Assembly: GCA_964393405.1 (NCBI GenBank)
Contig: CAYMTR010000046.1
Span: forward strand, 1-24,422
From: CAYMTR01 sp964393405
GTDB lineage: Bacteria > Bacteroidota > Bacteroidia > Bacteroidales > Prolixibacteraceae
DNA: 24,422 nt
Direction of reading: 5' to 3'
Position numbers and translations under genes: made by a program. The first letter of the stretch is position 1. Every line of letters starts with the position of its first letter. The notes below the pieces were generated by a model. It had not been told where the DNA came from. It saw only the letters and a program-made list of their open reading frames with translations, and did no database searches. This document shows, piece by piece, positions 8,078 to 15,863 of the stretch.

Positions 8078-9133
8078 CTATTTAAGGACGTTATCATTAA
8101 TCTTGCCTCTATCATTGTGTTCCTTAATACTCTGTATAAGATCATCCACCATCCATTCATATGGACTAAACTTCCCCTCATGCCAAGCCAAATCTTTATC
8201 CCAGTATCCTGCGCAAGGATCATAAACCTCCTTGATGAAGCCATAGCTAACTTCAACAACATATATCTTTGTATCAGAATAAATAAAATCAAATGCTGCA
8301 CATTGTGATTGTAGTCTTCCAGCCATTTGAAAAGAAAGACGAACAGTCTCATCGCTAAAATGTTCTTTTTCATATAAAACCATTCCGCTTCCAGATGCTC
8401 TGAAGTCGTTCCTGCGAACCATTCTTTTTATCGCAAATGCTTTATTTCCGATTACTATTATTCTTATATCAAAAGCATTTCCCGGGATGTATTCCTGAAA
8501 ATATATATAGTTTTTCTCACGTCCTCTATTGGCTGCATATGGTGGGGGTACAAAAAAACGTATCACTCCCTTAATTAAATCTACAAATTTTGTTTTTCCT
8601 AATCTATATTTACGCCAACGTTCCTTCATGCTACCAATAGCATTATAAGAAGAAAATCCTCTTCCAAAAGCTTTATTTATCAACCTTTTAGCTTGCTTTT
8701 TTGAACGAACCAGGCTCACATTTTGTGAGCCGGCACCACCACGCAGTTTGAATACTTTAGGAAAATCAACCTGATTTGCCCATTCGATAGCTTTGTACTT
8801 ATCATAAAACACCCATGTAGGGGTCAGTGGAGCACCAATTGCTTCAAGTAAATATTTCTGGCCTAACTTATCATCAAAATGCCACGCCGTAGCATAATTT
8901 GGAAAAACCTTTTTCCCTGCAGTTTCCAAAGAGAACATCAATTGTTTGGCAAAAAGGTTCTCTTTAGGACTATTCTGAAAAAAATGCCACATCAAGGCAT
9001 CACAATCAGACAACTGATCCACTATATCATTGCAGTAACAATCAACTAGCTTGTAATTGATACCTGCTGTTCTACAATATTCAATCCAGCGCTCGCTAAA
9101 TGAATTCTTTGTATTGTGTATTCCTATCTTCAT
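8078..9133 (-). CDS. RimK-like ATP-grasp ligase of a polysaccharide locus
   Basis: A 351-residue ATP-grasp protein. It has an N-terminal preATP-grasp domain (1-85), a lysine/glycine-rich ATP loop K-L-R-G-G-A-G-S-Q-N-V (129-139), the adenine-hinge Q-E-Y-I-P-G-N (213-219), D-I-R-I-I-V-I-G (222-229), R-x-N-D-F-R-A-S-G-S-G (240-250), and C-terminal metal residues F-D-F (D282) and V-E-V-S (E294). In most ATP-grasp enzymes the last motif ends in Asn; here it is Ser297. A distinctive tail, G-Y-W-D-K-D-L-A-W-H-E-G-K-F, follows. The family forms C-N, or sometimes C-S, bonds from an acyl-phosphate intermediate. The first 38 nt overlap the end of asnB, and no later ATG is plausible, so the two are tightly coupled. 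I infer carboxyl activation or amino-acid attachment in sugar modification; the substrate is unknown. Confidence 0.85.
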   Translation of the reverse strand: MKIGIHNTKNSFSERWIEYCRTAGINYKLVDCYCNDIVDQLSDCDALMWHFFQNSPKENLFAKQLMFSLETAGKKVFPNYATAWHFDDKLGQKYLLEAIGAPLTPTWVFYDKYKAIEWANQVDFPKVFKLRGGAGSQNVSLVRSKKQAKRLINKAFGRGFSSYNAIGSMKERWRKYRLGKTKFVDLIKGVIRFFVPPPYAANRGREKNYIYFQEYIPGNAFDIRIIVIGNKAFAIKRMVRRNDFRASGSGMVLYEKEHFSDETVRLSFQMAGRLQSQCAAFDFIYSDTKIYVVEVSYGFIKEVYDPCAGYWDKDLAWHEGKFSPYEWMVDDLIQSIKEHNDRGKINDNVLK

Positions 9134-11042
9134 ATTTGTTATCTAAATATACTGATGACCAAATCTCAAAAGAAACTACAACCCATAGTGCTTCAAGCTC
9201 CAGGTAATTCAGTTTTCTAATATCCGAAAACCAATCTGAAACCAGCTTTTTATTAAACATGTTTCTTGCTATAATGCCTGGTAATATTTTGTCATTCAAA
9301 TACTCCTTAAATTTTTTATTCAGAAAGTACTCTCTTAAAGGGATACCGAATCCCATTTTTTCACGAAAAGCAAAATCATTACCAAATTTGCCTGAGGCCA
9401 TCTTTTTAAGAAGATATTTCTCCGTATTGTAACCCTCCGGACTTTTTCTTAAAAGCAAGTATTTCTCTGGTATTGTGAATGAGCTTTCAACAACATTATT
9501 GTCCAAAAAGGGTACTCTGTTTTCAATAGAATGTGCCATCGACATTTTATCCTGTCGAATCAATAAATCTGGCAGATAAGATTTTATTTCGTATTTTACC
9601 TGACGGTCAAACAATGAGCCGGATAGATTATGATATATCGATCTGCGATTATAAATGGCTTTATCAAAATTAAATTCTTCTTTTAATTTATTAGCTAAGG
9701 AAGGTACCATATAAGAAGTTGCCATTACTGCTCTGTAATCATGATTAAAGTATTTAATCAGATTCTGTGGTTGTTTTGTGTCTTTCTTTATTTCATGAAG
9801 CAGTCGTTTTATCTGAAAAGGGTAGCCGATATCATAAAACCTACTGTAACCACCAAAAACCTCATCGGCTCCTTCGCCACTTAACAGGACTGTTACATAC
9901 TCTTTTGCCTGTTGAGAAAGCTTATAGATACCAACTGTATTTGGATGATTAATAGGTGCTTCAAGATGCCAGGTGACTTTTTCAATATTACTTAAATAAT
10001 AATCTGAATCCAGAAGAAACTTATGAGAGGAGATCGAAAGATTCTCAGAAACCCAATTAATATATTTCTCTTCACTGAAATTTTGATTATCGAAAATGAT
10101 CGAAACAGTTTCAAAGTTACCTTTTTCGCAGTTCCTGTTTGCAAGCCATGTCACAATAGAAGAGTCAATTCCTCCGGAAAGTTGGCATCCAAGCTTCACA
10201 TCACTCATTAGCTGACTTTTGACACTTTTGCCTAACCATCCCTCAAGCTTCTCAATATAAGCGCCAATATTATCGGTAATATTAACGGATCGCTTATAAT
10301 TATTAAAATCAAAATAGCGCTTTATAACAATGCCATAGTTGTGCGTATATGAAAGATAATGCCCGGGATCAAGCGATTGAATGTCTCTGAATAATGTTCC
10401 TTGCAGATTATTGCGGAAGAGGAGGTATTCATCTAGCTGCTCGTTAGCGAATCTGAAAGTGAAATTATTGATATATTTGAAGCTCTTTAACTCTGAAGAA
10501 AATGCGAATGTCTCCTCTGTTGAAATATAATACATAGGCTTTATTCCAAACCTATCTCGTATAATGAAAATTTCATTTTTATGGAGATCAATAATAACTA
10601 TCGCAAACATTCCATTCAGCCTTTCCAGCAATCCTTCAATACCATATTTCAGGTATAACGCCAGCACAACTTCTGTATCAGAGGTACTTTTAAAACTATA
10701 TCCCCACTGAATCAATTCAGTTTGATAATCAAATGCATTGTAGATTTCTCCGTTAAGGGTCAGGAAAACTTTCTGATCCTGACTTGCCATCGGCTGATGG
10801 CCATTTACAGAAAGATCCAGAATACTTAGTCGATTAAAACCTAATACCGCATTGAACATTTTGTCAACCGGGACAGGACTTTTCATTTCCAATTCAACAG
10901 ATTCCCCTGCCTTCAAACTGAAGGCTCTGATGCCAGAATCATCAGGCCCACGATGCTTTTGTACGCGAAGCATATTAAGGATATTATTGGTGTCCTGTAT
11001 AGGCTTGCCGTCAACATTGATATAACCGGTTATTCCACACAT
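9096..11042 (-). CDS. asnB: Glutamine-hydrolysing asparagine synthase-like amidotransferase
   Basis: A 648-residue class-II amidotransferase. M-C-G-I-T-G-Y exposes the N-terminal nucleophile Cys2. R-G-P-D-D-S-G (31-37), L-N-G-E-I-Y-N (96-102) and the S-D-T-E region (121-124) mark the glutaminase domain. The synthetase domain carries the ATP pyrophosphatase loop S-G-G-I-D-S-S (289-295) and S-G-E-G-A-D-E-V-F-G-G-Y (388-399). All catalytic motifs look intact. AsnB paralogues inside polysaccharide loci are known or proposed to amidate uronic acid carboxyls rather than make free asparagine. The gene is 12 nt after CapA and its last 38 nt overlap the ATP-grasp gene, supporting a joint pathway. Housekeeping asparagine synthesis cannot be excluded from sequence alone. 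Confidence 0.95.
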   Translation of the reverse strand: MCGITGYINVDGKPIQDTNNILNMLRVQKHRGPDDSGIRAFSLKAGESVELEMKSPVPVDKMFNAVLGFNRLSILDLSVNGHQPMASQDQKVFLTLNGEIYNAFDYQTELIQWGYSFKSTSDTEVVLALYLKYGIEGLLERLNGMFAIVIIDLHKNEIFIIRDRFGIKPMYYISTEETFAFSSELKSFKYINNFTFRFANEQLDEYLLFRNNLQGTLFRDIQSLDPGHYLSYTHNYGIVIKRYFDFNNYKRSVNITDNIGAYIEKLEGWLGKSVKSQLMSDVKLGCQLSGGIDSSIVTWLANRNCEKGNFETVSIIFDNQNFSEEKYINWVSENLSISSHKFLLDSDYYLSNIEKVTWHLEAPINHPNTVGIYKLSQQAKEYVTVLLSGEGADEVFGGYSRFYDIGYPFQIKRLLHEIKKDTKQPQNLIKYFNHDYRAVMATSYMVPSLANKLKEEFNFDKAIYNRRSIYHNLSGSLFDRQVKYEIKSYLPDLLIRQDKMSMAHSIENRVPFLDNNVVESSFTIPEKYLLLRKSPEGYNTEKYLLKKMASGKFGNDFAFREKMGFGIPLREYFLNKKFKEYLNDKILPGIIARNMFNKKLVSDWFSDIRKLNYLELEALWVVVSFEIWSSVYLDNKYEDRNTQYKEFI

Positions 11043-11054
11043 AGCAAATTAATT

Positions 11055-12194
11055 CTATTCATATTTCTTAAGCATCCTGAGTAATACTTCCCGATGGGAT
11101 TCGGATCTTATCAGATTTAGAAGTAAAAGCCTTTTTCTTCTATTTAAGAGATTTGGCAGAAAACCTCTTAGTCTCAATCCATTATAAACACTGCTGAAAT
11201 AAGGTTCAATAAAGGTATCGTACATTTGAGTTACAGTACTAACATATTGTAAAAACGCTTGTTCAAGTTTTGCATCATCAGCTATAATTTTATTTCTTTC
11301 GTCAAGAATCTGCCTGAACTCCAAATCTTCTTTCACGTTCAGATGGAATACCCCCGGGAGTTCATTCCCTTGTTTCAACGGAATAATTTCAAAATCGATA
11401 CATTCACCTAAGAATAATTTTACGACATATCCCTTGTTCCAATCGGAGTTAATCTTTCCTGGTGAATCATAGATAAAGTTTCCTAGTCCGTAAAAAATTG
11501 GTTTTTCCTTATAAACTTCATATCCGCTGAAGCAATGGGTGTGATTTGAAATGACGGCGTCTGCGCCGGCATCAATAAGGAACCGATACAGGATTTTAGT
11601 TCTGAGGGAGGGCAGGTGATAGAATTCATTGCCTGCATGAACGATTATAATTACATAATCACATTCGTGTTTGACTTTTACAATGTCATTATGTACATTA
11701 ACCGGATCCATTGGATTAGCTTGAAATAATCCATCGGTTGTGGTAAGAAATTCCTGATCTGCAACGTTAATAAATGCTACTTTTTTTTCCTTAATTCTTA
11801 TAATAAAAGGTCTCCGCGCAGCAACAGCATTTTCACCAACACCCATGGACGCGATGTTATTTTTATGACAAAGTTCGATAGTATCTTTGGCACCTTGTGA
11901 ACCATAATCCATTATGTGGTTATTGGCCAGGGCAGCTAGTTTGATACTTGCAAATTTCAACAATTCTATACACCTGGGATCTGCTTTCTGATGGGGACCA
12001 GTTTTAATCCTGCCTTTATCCAGTGATGTCAATGGACATTCAAGGTCAGTAACATTCAGATCATTCCCTTTGAATACATCTATAAAATCGTTAAAAACGG
12101 CCTTATATTCAGAATTTATTGTCAGCTTTTCAATCCTGTTGTGGGGACAAAGATCCCCAGTTATCACTATTTTTATTTTAGGGTTTTGATTCAT
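11055..12194 (-). CDS. CapA-family (poly-gamma-glutamate capsule type) metallophosphatase
   Basis: A 379-residue CapA/PGA_cap-domain protein of the calcineurin-like metallophosphatase fold. Motifs in order: I-T-G-D-L-C-P (11-17), D-L-E-C-P-L-T (50-56), L-A-N-N-H-I-M-D-Y-G (89-98), V-H-A-G-N-E (185-190), S-N-H-T-H-C-F-S-G-Y-E (216-226) and F-Y-G-L-G-N-F-I-Y-D (234-243). All putative metal ligands are present. CapA is needed for poly-gamma-glutamate capsule in Bacillus, with CapB and CapC, but neither is seen here. There is no obvious signal peptide or membrane anchor, unlike classical CapA, so a cytoplasmic role is likely. Its position between NodB-like proteins and AsnB/ATP-grasp suggests part of a carboxyl- or peptide-linked modification. 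The C-terminal 90 residues extend beyond the core domain and are unassigned. Confidence 0.88.
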   Translation of the reverse strand: MNQNPKIKIVITGDLCPHNRIEKLTINSEYKAVFNDFIDVFKGNDLNVTDLECPLTSLDKGRIKTGPHQKADPRCIELLKFASIKLAALANNHIMDYGSQGAKDTIELCHKNNIASMGVGENAVAARRPFIIRIKEKKVAFINVADQEFLTTTDGLFQANPMDPVNVHNDIVKVKHECDYVIIIVHAGNEFYHLPSLRTKILYRFLIDAGADAVISNHTHCFSGYEVYKEKPIFYGLGNFIYDSPGKINSDWNKGYVVKLFLGECIDFEIIPLKQGNELPGVFHLNVKEDLEFRQILDERNKIIADDAKLEQAFLQYVSTVTQMYDTFIEPYFSSVYNGLRLRGFLPNLLNRRKRLLLLNLIRSESHREVLLRMLKKYE

Positions 12195-12262
12195 TAATAA
12201 TTATTATGCATTTATTTCTCAAGTCTTGGATTTCTGCTCTGATCTTTCTACCATAGAACAAT

Positions 12263-13396
12263 CTATCCTATCTCATGATTTTTGGCAATGAGATCTCCCA
12301 ACTTGTCCGAAGTCAAAAACTCCACATCGGGCCATGTATTAAGAATTCGACGTAACAGTTCGTTTAGCAATTTAAGATTTATATCACGATTTTTCTTTTC
12401 AAGGGTGCCCATATAATTTAATCGGTGAGAACATATAATGGCAGGCTTGTTCCATCTGAATGCGATTTTTATACGTCTTAAAGTGTCATCAACAGGATCG
12501 GATATTTTACTTAAAGAAGGTTCAAAAAAGCAATTTCTAACCAGATAATACTGACCCAGTGAATTTTTACTACCTAAAAAATGATACTTTTTATTGTAAT
12601 TGTTGAATGAACCTGTTGGAGTCCATTGTATTGCTAATCCCTGGATATAACGAACTCCACTGGTGCGAAGAGTTTCTTCCACATCGCTATTCCAGACATA
12701 ACAAGGTGGAATAAATGATTTTGACCTGAATTCGAATATTTTTTCAAAAAGATCCAGCCCTTCGGCAATACTTTCTTTCATTTTTACCATGTCATCAGGC
12801 GTGTTATAATCTAATACTTCCATGAAATTATAGTCTCCATCGCCCGAAAACGTCGTCTCATGGTCAAAGGTAAACATAATCTCAGGAGTTCTTTTCCTAA
12901 GAGAATTCATCCACCTTACAACATTTACATGCTCACGTCCGTGAAACTGCGGGTGAAAAATACCGTTAGTGTTTCCTTGTTTCCATAGTGTTTCAACATT
13001 TTCACAATGAGGGTAATGCTTAAGCGTTTCGGTAACAGGCTCATAATAATACTCCTGAAAGTCAGATTCCTTAATCTTTTTAAAATCAGGGTTACCAACT
13101 ACCATATTGGCAGTAATTACAGGTGAATTACCAGCAGAATCTTTAAAAGAGCTTAAGGTCTCATACAGCCTGGTTAAATCATCATTACTTTCAATTGTAT
13201 CCAATCGATTGTAATTGCTACTAGAAATATCAAAACCATAATCAATGAATTTTGTATAAACTTCTTGTGATGGCATTCTAATGCTTCCCCAATCATCGCT
13301 TTCAATTACAATAATATGGCGATTTGTATGCCAGCCTGGAATTTTTGTTAAGTTGAGTGTGAGGTTCTTTATAGTCTTTACTACATAATTATTCAT
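12263..13396 (-). CDS. Divergent NodB-like polysaccharide (de)acetylase homologue, copy 1
   Basis: A 377-residue protein of a family often found in Bacteroidota polysaccharide loci. The likely NodB motif 1 is I-E-S-D-D-W-G-S-I-R-M-P-S (D34, D35) in place of T-F-D-D-G. Motif 2 appears as H-P-Q-F-H-G-R-E-H (148-156) in place of H-S/T-x-x-H. A proline-rich strand F-I-P-P-C-Y-V-W-N may correspond to motif 3, and I-C-S-H-R-L-N-Y-M-G (H324) to the late histidine motif. The N-terminal I-P-G-W-H-T-x-R-H leader is shared with its neighbour. No signal peptide is obvious, so it would act in the cytoplasm. It is a tandem paralogue of the next upstream gene, 20 nt away. Catalytic activity is inferred; acetyl removal, addition, or a non-catalytic role are all possible. 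Confidence 0.72.
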   Translation of the reverse strand: MNNYVVKTIKNLTLNLTKIPGWHTNRHIIVIESDDWGSIRMPSQEVYTKFIDYGFDISSSNYNRLDTIESNDDLTRLYETLSSFKDSAGNSPVITANMVVGNPDFKKIKESDFQEYYYEPVTETLKHYPHCENVETLWKQGNTNGIFHPQFHGREHVNVVRWMNSLRKRTPEIMFTFDHETTFSGDGDYNFMEVLDYNTPDDMVKMKESIAEGLDLFEKIFEFRSKSFIPPCYVWNSDVEETLRTSGVRYIQGLAIQWTPTGSFNNYNKKYHFLGSKNSLGQYYLVRNCFFEPSLSKISDPVDDTLRRIKIAFRWNKPAIICSHRLNYMGTLEKKNRDINLKLLNELLRRILNTWPDVEFLTSDKLGDLIAKNHEIG

Positions 13397-13416
13397 AAAT
13401 ATAGATATACGACAGA

Positions 13417-14547
13417 TTAGTATTTAAATATATCTCCCAATTCTGATGAGTCTAGAAATTCTACATCTTTCCAATGCTTTGTGATCTCCTTTAACAAAGT
13501 TTTCAATTGTTTAAGTCCGTTTTCTCTATTACTTGGATGTAATGCTCCTATATAGTTTACTCTATGTGAGTTAATTATGACAGGTTTATTCCACCTGAAT
13601 GCATTTGATATATCATTAAGACAACTGTTGATCCAGTCATGTCCTTCATGACTTGGTTCAAAGAAACAATTACGCGTCACATAAGTTAGACCGGTTTTGT
13701 TTTGTCGTCCAAGCCAATGTATTCTTTTAACCGTCCTGTTATTGCCAACAGGTTCCATTTGAATTTTTGAAGTGGAGAGATATCTTATGCCTTCATTTGA
13801 ACAGATAGGCTCAAGCTTTGAACTGAGAAGGCCATTTGAGGGGACAAAACATGTTGGACGATATCCGAAAAGTTCATTAAAAAGCGTAAGTCCCGATATT
13901 ATAATATCTTTGTGATAAACTAGATCTGTTGGATCGATAAAGTCAAAAGCGGCCTGTAACTCAATTCTGATTTCGGGATCTTCTGCAGTAGATATACCCC
14001 ACATTCTGTTTTCAAATGCAAGCCTTGTATTTCTATGTCCTGATTTCAATGCTCTCATCCATACTTTTACATTAAGATGTTCTCGCCCATGGAATTGAGG
14101 CATAAAAAGCCTGTTTTGCAAGCCTTCTTTCCATAATTTAAATGAATTCTCACACCCACGATATTCTTTCATTGTTTCATTAATAGGAATATAATGGTAT
14201 TCATTAAAATCTGAATGAAGAATTTTTTCAAAATCAGGATTAGCAACAACAGCATAAGGTGTTATAACAGCAGATCTGCCAGTTGAATCTTTGACAGAAG
14301 AAAGCACCTCAAAAAGAGCAGATAGATCTTCAGAGGTTGCCAAAGAGTCGTATTTATTATATCGGAACCCTTCATCTGCATTAAAATTGATTCCTTTTTT
14401 TAATAAGTTATTATAAACCTCAGTAGAAGGCATTCGTATGCTTCCCCAATCATCTGATTCCATAACAACTAGATGTCTTTTAGTATGCCATCCAGGAATA
14501 TTAGATAGGTTTTTTTTCAGTATGGATCTAATGGAATTTTTCAACAT
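13417..14547 (-). CDS. Divergent NodB-like polysaccharide (de)acetylase homologue, copy 2
   Basis: A 376-residue tandem paralogue of the following gene, clearly homologous end to end but well diverged. The shared motifs are I-P-G-W-H-T-K-R-H, M-E-S-D-D-W-G-S-I-R-M-P-S (D32, D33), Q-F-H-G-R-E-H (H153, H157) and I-N-S-H-R-V-N-Y-I-G. The first histidine of copy 1's H-P-Q-F-H is methionine here (M-P-Q-F-H), so only the later two histidines are conserved. I start it at ATG 14547 rather than a TTG three codons upstream at 14556; this leaves 12 nt after the polymerase stop. A run of eight adenines lies near the 5' end (around 14510-14517). Two non-identical copies may act on different residues or as a heteromer, which is inference. 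Confidence 0.72.
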   Translation of the reverse strand: MLKNSIRSILKKNLSNIPGWHTKRHLVVMESDDWGSIRMPSTEVYNNLLKKGINFNADEGFRYNKYDSLATSEDLSALFEVLSSVKDSTGRSAVITPYAVVANPDFEKILHSDFNEYHYIPINETMKEYRGCENSFKLWKEGLQNRLFMPQFHGREHLNVKVWMRALKSGHRNTRLAFENRMWGISTAEDPEIRIELQAAFDFIDPTDLVYHKDIIISGLTLFNELFGYRPTCFVPSNGLLSSKLEPICSNEGIRYLSTSKIQMEPVGNNRTVKRIHWLGRQNKTGLTYVTRNCFFEPSHEGHDWINSCLNDISNAFRWNKPVIINSHRVNYIGALHPSNRENGLKQLKTLLKEITKHWKDVEFLDSSELGDIFKY

Positions 14548-14559
14548 AACGTACAATTC

Positions 14560-15828
14560 TTACTGAAACAATAGGTCTGCTAAGGAAATTCCTGGAACAA
14601 GAAGAGGCAATCCAAAGCCAGGGGTTAGAACAAAAACGTTGAATCCATCGCACAACTGTCTGAAAGAAATGGCAGAATACAATGCCATTGGGAATAAACC
14701 TGCCAGGGTAATAAGATCAAGCCTTTTACTTTGGATTTTGGTTATATATATAAAAATATAAACAGTTGCAAATATAAAAAAGAGAACTTGGAACCGATCT
14801 CCAAATGAAGGTATTGATTTTCCAAAATTGACAAATGCTAAAAATAGGAGAATAAAGCTGTAAAGATTTTTTTCAGAGGGTTCTTGCATAACGTCTTTCC
14901 TTCTGATTTGTATATATAAAATGGTCAGAAATAGATAATACAACAGCAAATTATTACTTATCTTCATAAACCATGCAGTATCATCGAAAAGTTCTTGCCT
15001 TCCGAGTATGGAGGATTCACTTGAATACATGTTTGCACGCCTTTGGATACCACCGCTTATTGAGCCAAAAAACGAGCGAAAAAATGGCAGAGCAATTCCT
15101 GGAAGAATGAATGAAGATATTGTCAGCGGTAAATACACAATATTTCGGTTTCCCGCAATATAATATATTAGAAGAATTGCGTTTGCAGAAAAAAAACTAA
15201 AATGAACAAGTGATGAGCTAAGGGCTAAGAGAAGGTATTTAGTTTTGCGAAAAAGGATTACATGATATGCACTATAAAAAAATATCCAAGCAGCTGTCCA
15301 CATACGAAATCCATTTATTGCACTAATAGGTAAAATCATGATAAAAAAAATCAAAAAAATCAAGGTATTATCCTCAGGCCTTTCTTTATATCTATTATAC
15401 AGTAAATTGATTGATTTCAAATAAAAAAAACCGAAAATAGCAGCATAAGCAGCAAACAACACTCCGCTGTAACTAGTAAAACGTGACAGGATGTAACGGA
15501 TTATTTTCTCAAAAATATCAACACTTCCATCAGAAACATATAAATCAATAAATAAGTCTTTAAACCTAATAGAAGTTGAATTAGCAAGTTGTTTGAAACC
15601 TAATGCATAACGTTCTGAATCGCTTCCTGCTCCTCCTAATTCCCCAACAACAAAAGTAAGTCCATAATAAATAAGATATAGATAAACAACTCTCTTTGCT
15701 TCTTTAGAGTAATAATTTTTTATTGCAAGCAGAAAAGCCAGAAATGGCCAAATCAGGAACAATATTAAGTATAGCTTGATATTATTTTCTGTCGACAGAT
15801 AGTCTTTATATGTAGCTGCTTTCCCCAT
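14560..15828 (-). CDS. EpsG-family polysaccharide polymerase (Wzy-like)
   Basis: A 422-residue polytopic membrane protein with about ten or more hydrophobic segments. It resembles EpsG/Wzy-type polymerases that join lipid-linked repeat units in the periplasm. Supporting features are an early loop G-G-A-G-S-D-S-E-R-Y, a G-F-R-M-W-T-A-A motif within a membrane segment (usually N-x-x-R in EpsG proteins, here N-G-F-R), and a S-S-L-V-H-F-S-F motif with a conserved H. A soluble loop lies around residues 255-285. It is the only polymerase candidate in the window, consistent with a single repeat-unit polymer. Start at ATG 15828, 35 nt after the previous glycosyltransferase. Family-level call is good; linkage formed is unknown. 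Confidence 0.85.
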   Translation of the reverse strand: MGKAATYKDYLSTENNIKLYLILFLIWPFLAFLLAIKNYYSKEAKRVVYLYLIYYGLTFVVGELGGAGSDSERYALGFKQLANSTSIRFKDLFIDLYVSDGSVDIFEKIIRYILSRFTSYSGVLFAAYAAIFGFFYLKSINLLYNRYKERPEDNTLIFLIFFIMILPISAINGFRMWTAAWIFFYSAYHVILFRKTKYLLLALSSSLVHFSFFSANAILLIYYIAGNRNIVYLPLTISSFILPGIALPFFRSFFGSISGGIQRRANMYSSESSILGRQELFDDTAWFMKISNNLLLYYLFLTILYIQIRRKDVMQEPSEKNLYSFILLFLAFVNFGKSIPSFGDRFQVLFFIFATVYIFIYITKIQSKRLDLITLAGLFPMALYSAISFRQLCDGFNVFVLTPGFGLPLLVPGISLADLLFQ

Positions 15829-15863
15829 ATTCTAAAACTCAAAAATCCTTCTTCTTGTCCGAT

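Noticed and set aside
8068..8373. 101-residue minus-strand frame inside the ATP-grasp gene
   Set aside because: Different frame fully within a gene with intact ATP-grasp motifs; composition shows no family signal.
9767..10211. Plus-strand short frames antisense to asnB
   Set aside because: Antisense shadows of a strongly conserved coding region; no independent coding evidence.
11055..12194. Poly-gamma-glutamate capsule operon
   Set aside because: CapA homology alone; no CapB ligase or CapC seen, while glycosyltransferases, Wzx and an EpsG-like polymerase surround it.
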